DNA of 22,355 nucleotides, from contig JAFNVE010000165.1 in assembly GCA_017379955.1 (NCBI GenBank), forward strand, positions 1-22,355, in the 5' to 3' direction. Position 1 is the first letter of the stretch. Each line of letters starts with the position of its first letter. A model generated the notes under the pieces. The model had not been told where the DNA came from. It worked only from the letters and a program-made list of their open reading frames with translations, and did not search any database. Source of the stretch: Tidjanibacter sp. Lineage in GTDB: Bacteria > Bacteroidota > Bacteroidia > Bacteroidales > Rikenellaceae. The translations under genes were made by a program, and so were the position numbers. Positions 15,010-22,355 of this stretch are shown one piece after another.

Positions 15010-15465
15010 ATGCAAGACGATAGAATAGACTACATCAATCCCGCCCCCGAAGAGAGCGCAAACGAAGAGAGCGCACCTCAGACAAAGAGGGGGAAAAAGA
15101 GCAAGAAATCGTTGCCGGGGAAGATTATCACCGGTGAGATTTTCGAGGAGAACAAAGTGAGGAGCCACTACCCCTTTGCTCTCTATTGCTGTGTATTGAT
15201 TGTAGCCTACATCGCCTATGTATTTCACTACCAACATCTGCAACGAACAGAGATTGGCGTAAAGATAGAGTTACAGGAGGAGCGTTCGCGTGCGATGGTA
15301 TTCTCGTCAATGCGTATGAACGTTTCGCGCCACAGCAATATCATCAGCGAGATTGAGAGCAGAGGGCTGAACCTCATCGAATCCTCCACCCCTCCCAAGA
15401 TTATCGATATTGCGCCACAAACGGCAACGGCAGCCACAACACTGAAAACACAGAGCAATGAGTAA
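15010..15465 (+). CDS. FtsL-like cell division protein
   Basis: This 151-residue single-pass protein has a charged, low-complexity cytoplasmic N-terminus (1-53, with KRGKKSKKS), one transmembrane helix (about 54-73, YPFALYCCVLIVAYIAYVFH) and a periplasmic helical part. In that part GVKIELQEERSRAMVFSS could form a coiled coil. The tail is Thr/Ala-rich. Sequence is not diagnostic; identity rests on topology and position between rsmH and ftsI, where FtsL normally lies. FtsL acts with FtsB/FtsQ to activate FtsWI. The ftsI ATG overlaps its stop (ATGAGTAA), so the two are translationally coupled. Confidence 0.75.
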   Translation: MQDDRIDYINPAPEESANEESAPQTKRGKKSKKSLPGKIITGEIFEENKVRSHYPFALYCCVLIVAYIAYVFHYQHLQRTEIGVKIELQEERSRAMVFSSMRMNVSRHSNIISEIESRGLNLIESSTPPKIIDIAPQTATAATTLKTQSNE

Positions 15466-17680
15466 GCGTAAGATAAAAGCAGCAGACCCAAATCCTCAGC
15501 ACATCAAGCAGAGCATTCTGACACGTGTTGGGTGGCTCTATGTGCTCTTTTTTATTCTTGGTTTGGGTATTATCGTTCAGATTGCTGCCACTCAGTATGG
15601 TCCTAACGGCACGCCACTGAGCAACCTCTCAGAGAGCAAGTGTTACAAAATCAAGCCTATTGAGTCGTTGCGTGGCAACATCCTCGCACACGACGGCAAG
15701 ATACTCGCCACCGACGCCCCCTTCTACAACATCCGTTTGGATTGGGCAATACGCGACCGCAAGGGCAACTTCATCCTCAACGACTCAATCTTCGAGGCAA
15801 ACCTCTTCCCACTCGCTGATAGTCTGTCGGCACTCTTCGGGGAGTCGCGCGCCTACTATGTGAACAAGTTGAGAGAGATTCACACTCGCGCAAGGGGTTC
15901 GGGAAGTGGTCGCCGAAATATTGAGTTGGCGGGCAAGGTAAACCAGATTGAGCTTGACAGACTCAAACAGTTCCCACTGCTCAACGAAGAGGCGGGAGGT
16001 CTGAAATCGGAGAAAGATACTCTGCGCTACAAACCCTTCGGCACACTCGCAGGCTACACGCTTGGCACTCCCGGCTCGCACGGTTTGGAGTACTACTACA
16101 ACGATGCGCTCTGCGGTGTAGACGGACAGAACCTTACGGTGAGGCTTGTGGGCAACACCTGGATTCCTGTACTCGACACCATCAACCGCGAGGCACAGAA
16201 CGGCCACGATGTGGTCACCACCATTGATGTAGATTTGCAGGATGTGGCCGAGACGGCACTCCGCAAACAGCTGAGCGACAACCAGGCTATGTGGGGCACA
16301 GCAGTGGTGATGGAGGTAGCAACGGGCGAGATTCGCGCTATGGCAAACCTCACACACAACAGCGACGGCTCGATTACTGACAACTACAATTACGCCATAC
16401 TCTCACGCAACGAGCCCGGCTCGACCTTTAAGTTGGTAAGCCTTATGGCGATGTTGGAGCAGGGCGGTATGAAGATTACCGATATGGTCGATTGCGACTC
16501 TGACGGCCGCGCGACGGTCTATAAATCGTATATTGAGGACTCGCACGCAGTGGGCAAGGTGACGGTTAAGGAGATGATGGAGCAGTCGTCAAACATTGGT
16601 TTTGCGCGTTGCATAGAGGATATCTATCGCGAAAACCAAACCCGATTTACCGACTTTATCGATTCGCTCGGTATAAACCGCAGGGCAAGCATTCAGCAGT
16701 TTGAGGGTTATATGCCGACTATCAAAGATCCGCGACTCGGACATCGTAATGATTGGAACGATATGACTCTGACAAAGATGGCCTATGGTTATGCTTTGGA
16801 ACTCAGCCCGATGCATACGCTTATGCTCTATAACGCAGTCGCTTCGGGTGGCAAGTTGTTGGCCCCAATCATTGTCAAAGAACTTCGCAATGGCAACGAG
16901 GTAGTTGAGCAATATGAGCCAAATGTGATAAATCCTCAGATTTGCTCGCCCTCAACATTGGCAGCCGTCAGGGAGTGTTTGGAGGGTGTTGTGGAGAACG
17001 GTACTGCTACACTGCTCAAAAACGAGAACTATCGAGTAGCGGGTAAGACAGGTACTGCACAGATGGTACAGGCCACAGGCGGCTACACGGCAAAGGACGG
17101 AGGTCGCGACTATCTGGGAACGCTGGTGGGTTACTTCCCTGCCGAAGCACCCAAATACACCTGCATTGTGGCTATCAAGACCCACCACGCCCCCGGCTCG
17201 CGCAACACCTATTACGGAGGTACGCTTGCAGGCCCCGTGTTCAAGGCTATCACCGACCGCATCTACGCACTCGACAACGAGTGGCGCGAGAGGGTGACAC
17301 CCACGGCAGGCAGTGGCAAAGCGGTAGAGGTTAAGTTGGGAGCAGAGGAGCAGGTATCGCTTGCCGAACAGAGGTTGGGTATCAGCCAAAAACCCTACAC
17401 TCCGCAGGTCGTTGAGTCGAAGCAGGTGATTGACACAATGGCATTGTACGAGAAGGACTGGAAGGTTATGCCTTCGGTTATGGGTATGGGTCTTAGGGAT
17501 GCAATTTACACTCTCGAGCGCAGCGGTCTGAGCGTCGAGTTTGAGGGTGTAGGTGAGGTGACCGAACAGACTCCCCTGCCCGATGAATTGTACCTCAGTG
17601 GCGACAAGGCGACTATTCGTTTAGCACCTCGCCCCACCCCAATCCCCGAAGATAAAAAGAAGAAGAACAACAAAATATAG
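15458..17680 (+). CDS. ftsI: Septal penicillin-binding protein FtsI (PBP3), transpeptidase with PASTA domain
   Basis: The 740-residue class B PBP cross-links septal peptidoglycan. Visible parts are a short cytoplasmic N-terminus, one membrane anchor (about 25-44) and the pedestal domain with IESLRGNILAHDGKILA (68-84). In the transpeptidase domain the catalytic Ser322-Lys325 sits in EPGSTFK, Ser377-Asn379 in SSN, and KTG at 530-532. A C-terminal PASTA repeat spans about 666-723 (KVMPSVMGMGLRDAIYTLERSG), followed by a basic tail. It is longer than the E. coli enzyme, mainly because of the PASTA part. It overlaps the FtsL-like gene by 8 bases and lies 7 bases before murE. Confidence 0.95.
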   Translation: MSKRKIKAADPNPQHIKQSILTRVGWLYVLFFILGLGIIVQIAATQYGPNGTPLSNLSESKCYKIKPIESLRGNILAHDGKILATDAPFYNIRLDWAIRDRKGNFILNDSIFEANLFPLADSLSALFGESRAYYVNKLREIHTRARGSGSGRRNIELAGKVNQIELDRLKQFPLLNEEAGGLKSEKDTLRYKPFGTLAGYTLGTPGSHGLEYYYNDALCGVDGQNLTVRLVGNTWIPVLDTINREAQNGHDVVTTIDVDLQDVAETALRKQLSDNQAMWGTAVVMEVATGEIRAMANLTHNSDGSITDNYNYAILSRNEPGSTFKLVSLMAMLEQGGMKITDMVDCDSDGRATVYKSYIEDSHAVGKVTVKEMMEQSSNIGFARCIEDIYRENQTRFTDFIDSLGINRRASIQQFEGYMPTIKDPRLGHRNDWNDMTLTKMAYGYALELSPMHTLMLYNAVASGGKLLAPIIVKELRNGNEVVEQYEPNVINPQICSPSTLAAVRECLEGVVENGTATLLKNENYRVAGKTGTAQMVQATGGYTAKDGGRDYLGTLVGYFPAEAPKYTCIVAIKTHHAPGSRNTYYGGTLAGPVFKAITDRIYALDNEWRERVTPTAGSGKAVEVKLGAEEQVSLAEQRLGISQKPYTPQVVESKQVIDTMALYEKDWKVMPSVMGMGLRDAIYTLERSGLSVEFEGVGEVTEQTPLPDELYLSGDKATIRLAPRPTPIPEDKKKKNNKI

Positions 17681-17687
17681 ATAGAAA

Positions 17688-19145
17688 ATGAAGTTAAACG
17701 ACATACTCAAAGGGATAGAGTACTCCTCGCTCATTGGTAGTGGCGAGGTTGATGTTCGCTCTATCTGTTTTGACTCGCGAAAGGCGGAGGCGGGCTCACT
17801 CTATGTGGCACGTCGTGGCACTGTGAGCGATGGCCACACCTATATTCCCGATGTAGTGGCGCGTGGTGCTGTGGCAGTAATCTGCGAGGAGTTGCCTGAG
17901 AACCCTGCCGAGAGTGTTGCTTGGGTGGTGGTTGACTCTGCCGACCTCGCACTTGGCCTGGCAGCATCCAATTTCTACGATAACCCGAGCCACAAACTGC
18001 ACCTTGTAGGAGTGACAGGCACAAATGGCAAAACAACCATTGCCACACTGCTCTACAACCTCTTCGAGGGGTTGGGCTACAAGTCGGGACTTATCTCGAC
18101 AGTGGTCTATCGACTGCACAATGTGAGCGAGCCATCAACTCACACCACACCCGACCCTCTCACCCTCAACAGACTCCTGGCAGAGATGGTGGAGATGGGT
18201 TGCGACTACTGCTTTATGGAGGTGAGCAGCCATAGCATAGTACAGGAGCGCATAGCGGGTTTGAAGTTTGAGGTTGCTGCATTTACAAACATCACACACG
18301 ACCATCTGGACTACCATAAGACCTTCGCTGAGTATATCAAAGCAAAAAAACGCCTTTTCGACCAACTCCCCGCAGGAGCAGTGGCAGTCGTAAATGGCGA
18401 CGACCGCAACGGTGAGGTTATGCTCCAAAATTGCAAGGCACGCCACACCTACTTCTCTACTCGCGGCGTGGGCGACCACAACTGCAAGGTATTGGAGATG
18501 GGGCTGGAAGGAATGTTGCTCGAAGTGGATGGTCGTCAACTTTGGGTAAGGCTTATCGGCAAGTTCAACGCCTCGAATATTCTGGCAGTCTACGCAATTG
18601 CTTCGGCTCTGGGCGTAGAGCAGGAGGAGTTGCTGGTGGGGCTGAGCAAATTGCAGAGCGTGAAGGGTCGATTTGAACAGATATCGGGTGGTGGAGTGAC
18701 TGCCATTGTTGACTACGCGCACACCCCCGACGCACTTGATAAGGTGCTCGACACGATTATCGAGATGGAGCCTTGTGGCAGGATTATCACCGTGGTAGGT
18801 TGTGGTGGCGAGCGCGACCGCACCAAACGCCCCGAGATGGCAGAGATAGCGGTTGAGAAGTCGCAGTTGGCAATCTTCACCTCAGACAATCCACGCTCGG
18901 AGGAGCCAAATGCTATTATTGATGAGATGGTGGCAGGTGTTGGTGGCAAGAACAACTACCTCTGCATAGCAGACCGAGCACAGGCAATCCGCACGGCAGT
19001 AATGACAGCCACAGCGGGCGATGTAATCTTGGTAGCGGGCAAGGGTCATGAGGATTATCAGATAATCGGCACAACAAAACACCCCTTCTCGGATCAGGCA
19101 CACTTGGAGGATTTTTTCAAACAGAAAGAGAATAATAACAAATAA
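17688..19145 (+). CDS. murE: UDP-MurNAc-L-Ala-D-Glu:meso-diaminopimelate ligase MurE
   Basis: The 485-residue cytoplasmic ATP-dependent ligase adds the third residue of the peptidoglycan stem. It shows the N-terminal UDP-binding domain (1-100), the P-loop GTNGKTT (111-117, Lys115), THTTPDPL (151-158), EVSSH (178-182), ITHDHLDYH (202-210) and the Lys cluster of IKAKKRLFD (217-225), which holds the carbamylated lysine. The C-terminal domain carries DNPR at 400-403, the motif of meso-DAP-specific enzymes, so a meso-DAP wall is predicted. GHEDYQ (453-458) is also typical. It lies 7 bases after ftsI and 6 bases before mraY. Confidence 0.97.
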   Translation: MKLNDILKGIEYSSLIGSGEVDVRSICFDSRKAEAGSLYVARRGTVSDGHTYIPDVVARGAVAVICEELPENPAESVAWVVVDSADLALGLAASNFYDNPSHKLHLVGVTGTNGKTTIATLLYNLFEGLGYKSGLISTVVYRLHNVSEPSTHTTPDPLTLNRLLAEMVEMGCDYCFMEVSSHSIVQERIAGLKFEVAAFTNITHDHLDYHKTFAEYIKAKKRLFDQLPAGAVAVVNGDDRNGEVMLQNCKARHTYFSTRGVGDHNCKVLEMGLEGMLLEVDGRQLWVRLIGKFNASNILAVYAIASALGVEQEELLVGLSKLQSVKGRFEQISGGGVTAIVDYAHTPDALDKVLDTIIEMEPCGRIITVVGCGGERDRTKRPEMAEIAVEKSQLAIFTSDNPRSEEPNAIIDEMVAGVGGKNNYLCIADRAQAIRTAVMTATAGDVILVAGKGHEDYQIIGTTKHPFSDQAHLEDFFKQKENNNK

Positions 19146-19151
19146 AGTAAG

Positions 19152-20396
19152 ATGTTAAAAGCGTTAGTTGAATACTTAGGAAGATTTGCGGATATCCCAG
19201 GTGCTGGTATGTTCGGCTATCTGTCGTTCCGTTCGGCAGGTGCAATCATCCTTGCACTTATCTTGGGTATGATATTCGGTGGTAAGGTTATTAAGTGGTT
19301 AAAGAAGAAGCAGATCGGCGAGGATATTCGCGAACTCGGTCTCGAAGGTCAGAGCGAGAAAAAGGGTACTCCCACAATGGGTGGTATCATCATCCTCGGC
19401 TCGGTGCTGATTCCCGTATTGTTGCTCTGCGACCTGAGCAATATATACATTAAGTTGATGATTATCTCGACCGTATGGCTCGGGATTCTCGGCTTTGCTG
19501 ATGACTATATCAAGGTATTCCGTAAGCACAAAGAGGGCTTGCAGGGCAAATTCAAGGTTATCGGTCAGGTTGGTCTGGGTATCATTGTCGGTACAATTAT
19601 GTGTTTCAGCGAGCAGGTAGTGGTAGTCGACAAGAACAACCCCGAAAATGTGGCAACAGAGGTGGTAATCTCCGAAGATGGCACACACGATTTGCAGACC
19701 GTGGCTATCGGCGAGCGCACCACAAAGACCACAATCCCCTTTGTCAAGAACAATGAGTTTGATTACCATTGGCTGATTCCCTCGGACACAAAGGCTGGCG
19801 ATGTAGCTACCTGGGTACTCTATATCCTGGTAGCGATTTTCATCATTACGGCAGTATCCAATAGTGCAAACCTTACGGATGGCATTGACGGACTTGCGAC
19901 AGGTGTCTCAGCAATTATTATCGTGGTGCTCGGTGTGCTTGCCTATCTTTCGGGTCACAGCATCTATGCCGACTACCTCAACATTATGTATATCCCGGGC
20001 TCGGGCGAGCTGACGGTATTTGCAGCCGCTATGGTGGGTGCGCTGATTGGTTTCCTCTGGTACAACTGCTACCCTGCGCAGGTATTTATGGGCGACACGG
20101 GTAGCCTTGCCATTGGTGGTATCATTGCAGTATTTGCGCTGCTAATTCGCAAGGAGTTGCTCCTGCCTATCTTGTGCGGTATCTTCGTTGTGGAGAGTTT
20201 CTCCGTGATTTTGCAGGTGACATACTTCAAGCGCACGAAGAAAAAGTATGGTGAGGGTCGTCGTATCTTCTTGATGACACCCATCCACCACCACTACCAG
20301 AAGAAGGGTTTCCCCGAGACTAAGATTGTTGTACGTTTCTGGATTATTCAGATTCTGTTGGCTGCTTTCACTCTGGCAACCCTCAAAATCCGATAA
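19152..20396 (+). CDS. mraY: Phospho-N-acetylmuramoyl-pentapeptide transferase MraY
   Basis: The 414-residue polytopic enzyme makes lipid I from UDP-MurNAc-pentapeptide and undecaprenyl phosphate. Family motifs: GTPTMGG (72-78), FADDYIKV with Asp117-Asp118, [10 protein letters not shown] (240-249), FMGDTGSLA with Asp315, and TPIHHHY (376-382). It is about 50 residues longer than E. coli MraY because of a charged insertion between about 153 and 217, in the loop between two transmembrane helices. This seems usual in Bacteroidetes. Transmembrane helices start at about 28, 78, 100, 135 and 219. It sits 6 bases after murE and 23 before murD. Confidence 0.97.
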   Translation: MLKALVEYLGRFADIPGAGMFGYLSFRSAGAIILALILGMIFGGKVIKWLKKKQIGEDIRELGLEGQSEKKGTPTMGGIIILGSVLIPVLLLCDLSNIYIKLMIISTVWLGILGFADDYIKVFRKHKEGLQGKFKVIGQVGLGIIVGTIMCFSEQVVVVDKNNPENVATEVVISEDGTHDLQTVAIGERTTKTTIPFVKNNEFDYHWLIPSDTKAGDVATWVLYILVAIFIITAVSNSANLTDGIDGLATGVSAIIIVVLGVLAYLSGHSIYADYLNIMYIPGSGELTVFAAAMVGALIGFLWYNCYPAQVFMGDTGSLAIGGIIAVFALLIRKELLLPILCGIFVVESFSVILQVTYFKRTKKKYGEGRRIFLMTPIHHHYQKKGFPETKIVVRFWIIQILLAAFTLATLKIR

Positions 20397-20419
20397 ACCA
20401 ACACTTATAAAGTAAGATT

Positions 20420-21751
20420 ATGGAAATGAAGAAATTAGTAGTGCTTGGCGGTGGCGAGAGCGGTGTAGGCTCGGCAATCCTCGGACAGAGAAAGGGTTAC
20501 GAGGTGTTCCTCTCCGATTCGTCGCGACTGACAGCAAAATATGCAGATATGCTCACCCGTGAGGGCATCCACTTTGAGGAGGGTGGCCACACTATGGAGA
20601 AGATTTTGGAGGCCGACCTTGTGATTAAGAGCCCTGGTATTCCCGACAAAGTGGCAGTCATCAAGGCTCTCCGCGAGGCGGGCAAGGAGATAATCTCCGA
20701 GATTGAGTTTGCAGGTCGTTACACTTCGGCTCGCACAATCTGTATCACAGGCTCCAACGGCAAGACCACGACCACTACTCTCACCCACAAGATTCTCGAA
20801 GATGCGGGCTACAATGTAGGACTTGGTGGCAATATCGGCAAGAGTTTCGCTCTGAGCGTGGCGACCGAGGAGAGAGATTGGTATGTATTGGAACTGAGCA
20901 GTTTCCAACTCGACGGTATGTTCGATTTCAGAGCAGACGTAGGTGTGCTGATGAACATCACCCCCGACCACCTCGACCGCTACAACTACAAGTTCGAGAA
21001 CTATGCCGAGAGCAAGATGCGCATTGCACAGAACCAGACCTCCGAGCAGACTTTTGTCTATATGGCAGACGACAGCAACATCACTTCGCGATTGGAGGCA
21101 CACGCCGCAGAGGTTACCCGTGCACCTTTTAGTAAAGCGATGGTGGGCGAGGATGGTATTATCCGCATTTCGCTCGGCGACAAGGAGATGGAGATTGACA
21201 GCAACAGACTCAAAATCAAGGGTCTGCACAATATGTATAACGCTATGGCTGCATCGTTGGCTGCTATGGCAGCAGGTGTGCCCACTGAGAGCATCCTCAG
21301 CACACTCTACTCCTTCGAGGGTGTTGAGCACCGCTTGGAGCCGGCAGGAGTGGTTGATGGAGTGGAGTATATCAACGACTCGAAGGCTACAAATGTCGAC
21401 TCGGTGTGGTATGCGCTGGGCAGTATGACTCGCCCGACCATCTGGATTGCGGGCGGTACGGATAAGGGCAACGACTACGAGCCACTGAAAGAGCTTGTTT
21501 ACGAGAAGGTAAAAGCTCTGGTCTGTATGGGTCTGAACAACGAGAAGTTAGTGGAGAGTTTCCGAGGTGTAGTGCCTGTCTACCCCACCACATCGCTCGA
21601 CGAGGCGATGAAGGTGTGCCGCTCGGTGGCAAAGGAGGGCTACACTGTGCTCCTCTCCCCAGCCTGTGCAAGTTTCGACCTCTTCAAAAATTATGAGGAT
21701 AGAGGTCGACAGTTTAAGGAGTATGTAAAAAAGATGGCAAACAATGAGTAA
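20420..21751 (+). CDS. murD: UDP-N-acetylmuramoyl-L-alanine--D-glutamate ligase MurD
   Basis: The 443-residue cytoplasmic ATP-dependent ligase adds D-glutamate, the second stem residue. The nucleotide-binding start LVVLGGGESGVGSA (6-19) is followed by SPGIP (71-75), the P-loop GSNGKTTTT (111-119, Lys115), ELSSFQLD, ITPDHLDRY, HNMYNAMAA, EHRLEP, NDSKATN and the C-terminal SPACASFDLFKNYEDRG. All hallmark regions are present. An alternative start two codons on (MKK) is possible. Its stop overlaps the ftsW ATG (ATGAGTAA). Confidence 0.97.
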   Translation: MEMKKLVVLGGGESGVGSAILGQRKGYEVFLSDSSRLTAKYADMLTREGIHFEEGGHTMEKILEADLVIKSPGIPDKVAVIKALREAGKEIISEIEFAGRYTSARTICITGSNGKTTTTTLTHKILEDAGYNVGLGGNIGKSFALSVATEERDWYVLELSSFQLDGMFDFRADVGVLMNITPDHLDRYNYKFENYAESKMRIAQNQTSEQTFVYMADDSNITSRLEAHAAEVTRAPFSKAMVGEDGIIRISLGDKEMEIDSNRLKIKGLHNMYNAMAASLAAMAAGVPTESILSTLYSFEGVEHRLEPAGVVDGVEYINDSKATNVDSVWYALGSMTRPTIWIAGGTDKGNDYEPLKELVYEKVKALVCMGLNNEKLVESFRGVVPVYPTTSLDEAMKVCRSVAKEGYTVLLSPACASFDLFKNYEDRGRQFKEYVKKMANNE

Positions 21752-22355
21752 CAATTCGGGCGAAATAGAGGGCTTGGGCGATATTCGCAATGGCGCACGC
21801 AAGGTGCTGAATCGCATATTTGGAGGCGATAAGGCAGTGTGGGCTGTGACGGTGATTATGTTGGTAATCTCCGTCTTTGTGGCATACTCGGCCTTAGCCT
21901 ACAAGGAGCGACTCTCCTCCACCGACCAGCTTATCGACCAGTTGAAGATGGTGGGTGCGGGTATTGTGGTCCTCTTTGGCGCGTCGTTCTTCCGCTACCA
22001 ATGGTATCGTCCACTGATTAAGACCGGCTATATAGTATCGCTCGGACTTACGGTTGCGATGCTTATCTGGGGTACGGAGGTAGGTGGAGTAAAGCGAAGC
22101 CTGCCACTGTTCGGCATTGAGTTTCAGCCCTTTGAATTGTTAAAAATTATGGTTGTGTTGATGTTGGCAGATGCACTCGCAAGGCGTCAGAAGATAATCG
22201 ACACTACCCCGATGATACCCAACCTCTGCTTCTGGCGTTGGTTCAAGGACCCCAAGCGCAAGGATATCAACACCATCATCGACCACACACTGCCTCTGCT
22301 GGCACCTATGGCGATTGCCTGTCTGGTGACACTCAAAACGAGTAACTCGACAACA
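21744..22355 (+). CDS. ftsW: FtsW, lipid II polymerase of the SEDS family (3' end outside the window)
   Basis: The frame stays open for 204 codons from ATG 21744 to the window end, so this is a partial gene. It begins MSNNSGEIEGLG and has transmembrane helices at about 31-53, 66-83, 92-111, 131-149 and 183-199. The second half contains GGVKRSLPLFGIEFQPFELLK, which aligns with the RodA/FtsW/SpoVE signature around FQPSE-AK. SEDS proteins polymerise glycan strands with their partner PBP, here FtsI. The dcw position after murD fits FtsW. The Ser of QPSE is Phe. It overlaps murD by 8 bases. Confidence 0.92.
   Translation, partial: MSNNSGEIEGLGDIRNGARKVLNRIFGGDKAVWAVTVIMLVISVFVAYSALAYKERLSSTDQLIDQLKMVGAGIVVLFGASFFRYQWYRPLIKTGYIVSLGLTVAMLIWGTEVGGVKRSLPLFGIEFQPFELLKIMVVLMLADALARRQKIIDTTPMIPNLCFWRWFKDPKRKDINTIIDHTLPLLAPMAIACLVTLKTSNSTT

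Noticed and set aside
20435..21331. 298-codon minus-strand frame opposite murD
   Set aside because: murD carries all its motifs over the same span; the antisense frame reflects codon bias.

Overview
The window looks like chromosomal DNA of a Bacteroidales bacterium. A Rikenellaceae/Alistipes-like member is possible, but the genus cannot be proved by eye. Evidence for the order: promoters of the Bacteroidetes type (TTTG at -33, TAnnTTTG at -7), almost no Shine-Dalgarno sequences, an Obg without C-terminal extension, a MraY with a long insertion, and a PASTA-bearing FtsI followed by a MurE with the DNPR motif of meso-diaminopimelate enzymes. No phage, insertion sequence, CRISPR array, rRNA or tRNA was seen.

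Region 1 (1-2838): a terminator from an upstream gene, then a tyrosine phenol-lyase/tryptophanase-family enzyme with its own promoter. It converges on obg across a shared bidirectional terminator. obg and a MATE exporter diverge from a compact double promoter. The promoter position implies that the MATE gene starts at TTG 2839, not at the upstream ATG.

Region 2 (2839-5638): the MATE gene, then about 390 bp of non-coding DNA packed with hairpins and short tandem repeats. On the minus strand follow an ECF-type sigma factor and a previously unlisted 45-residue, strongly acidic ORF directly downstream of it.

Region 3 (5639-11884): a metal-efflux operon. It contains a small exported His-rich protein, a lipoprotein membrane-fusion adaptor whose N-terminus holds 34 His in 91 residues, a heavy-metal RND pump and a TolC-like outer-membrane channel. 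Spacing is tight downstream and a strong terminator closes the operon. The exported His-rich parts probably bind or buffer metal for the pump. The metal cannot be fixed from sequence.

Region 4 (11903-13945): pepD (minus) and ispF (plus), divergently transcribed and each with a plausible promoter.

Region 5 (14007-22355): the start of the division and cell wall (dcw) cluster: rsmH, an FtsL-like gene, ftsI, murE, mraY, murD, and ftsW cut by the window end. Genes are nearly contiguous. Two junctions use the same ATGAGTAA overlap. mraZ, which often heads this cluster, is absent; an 11-bp inverted repeat abuts the rsmH start instead. The products make lipid II precursors (MurE, MurD, MraY) and build septal peptidoglycan (FtsL, FtsI, FtsW).
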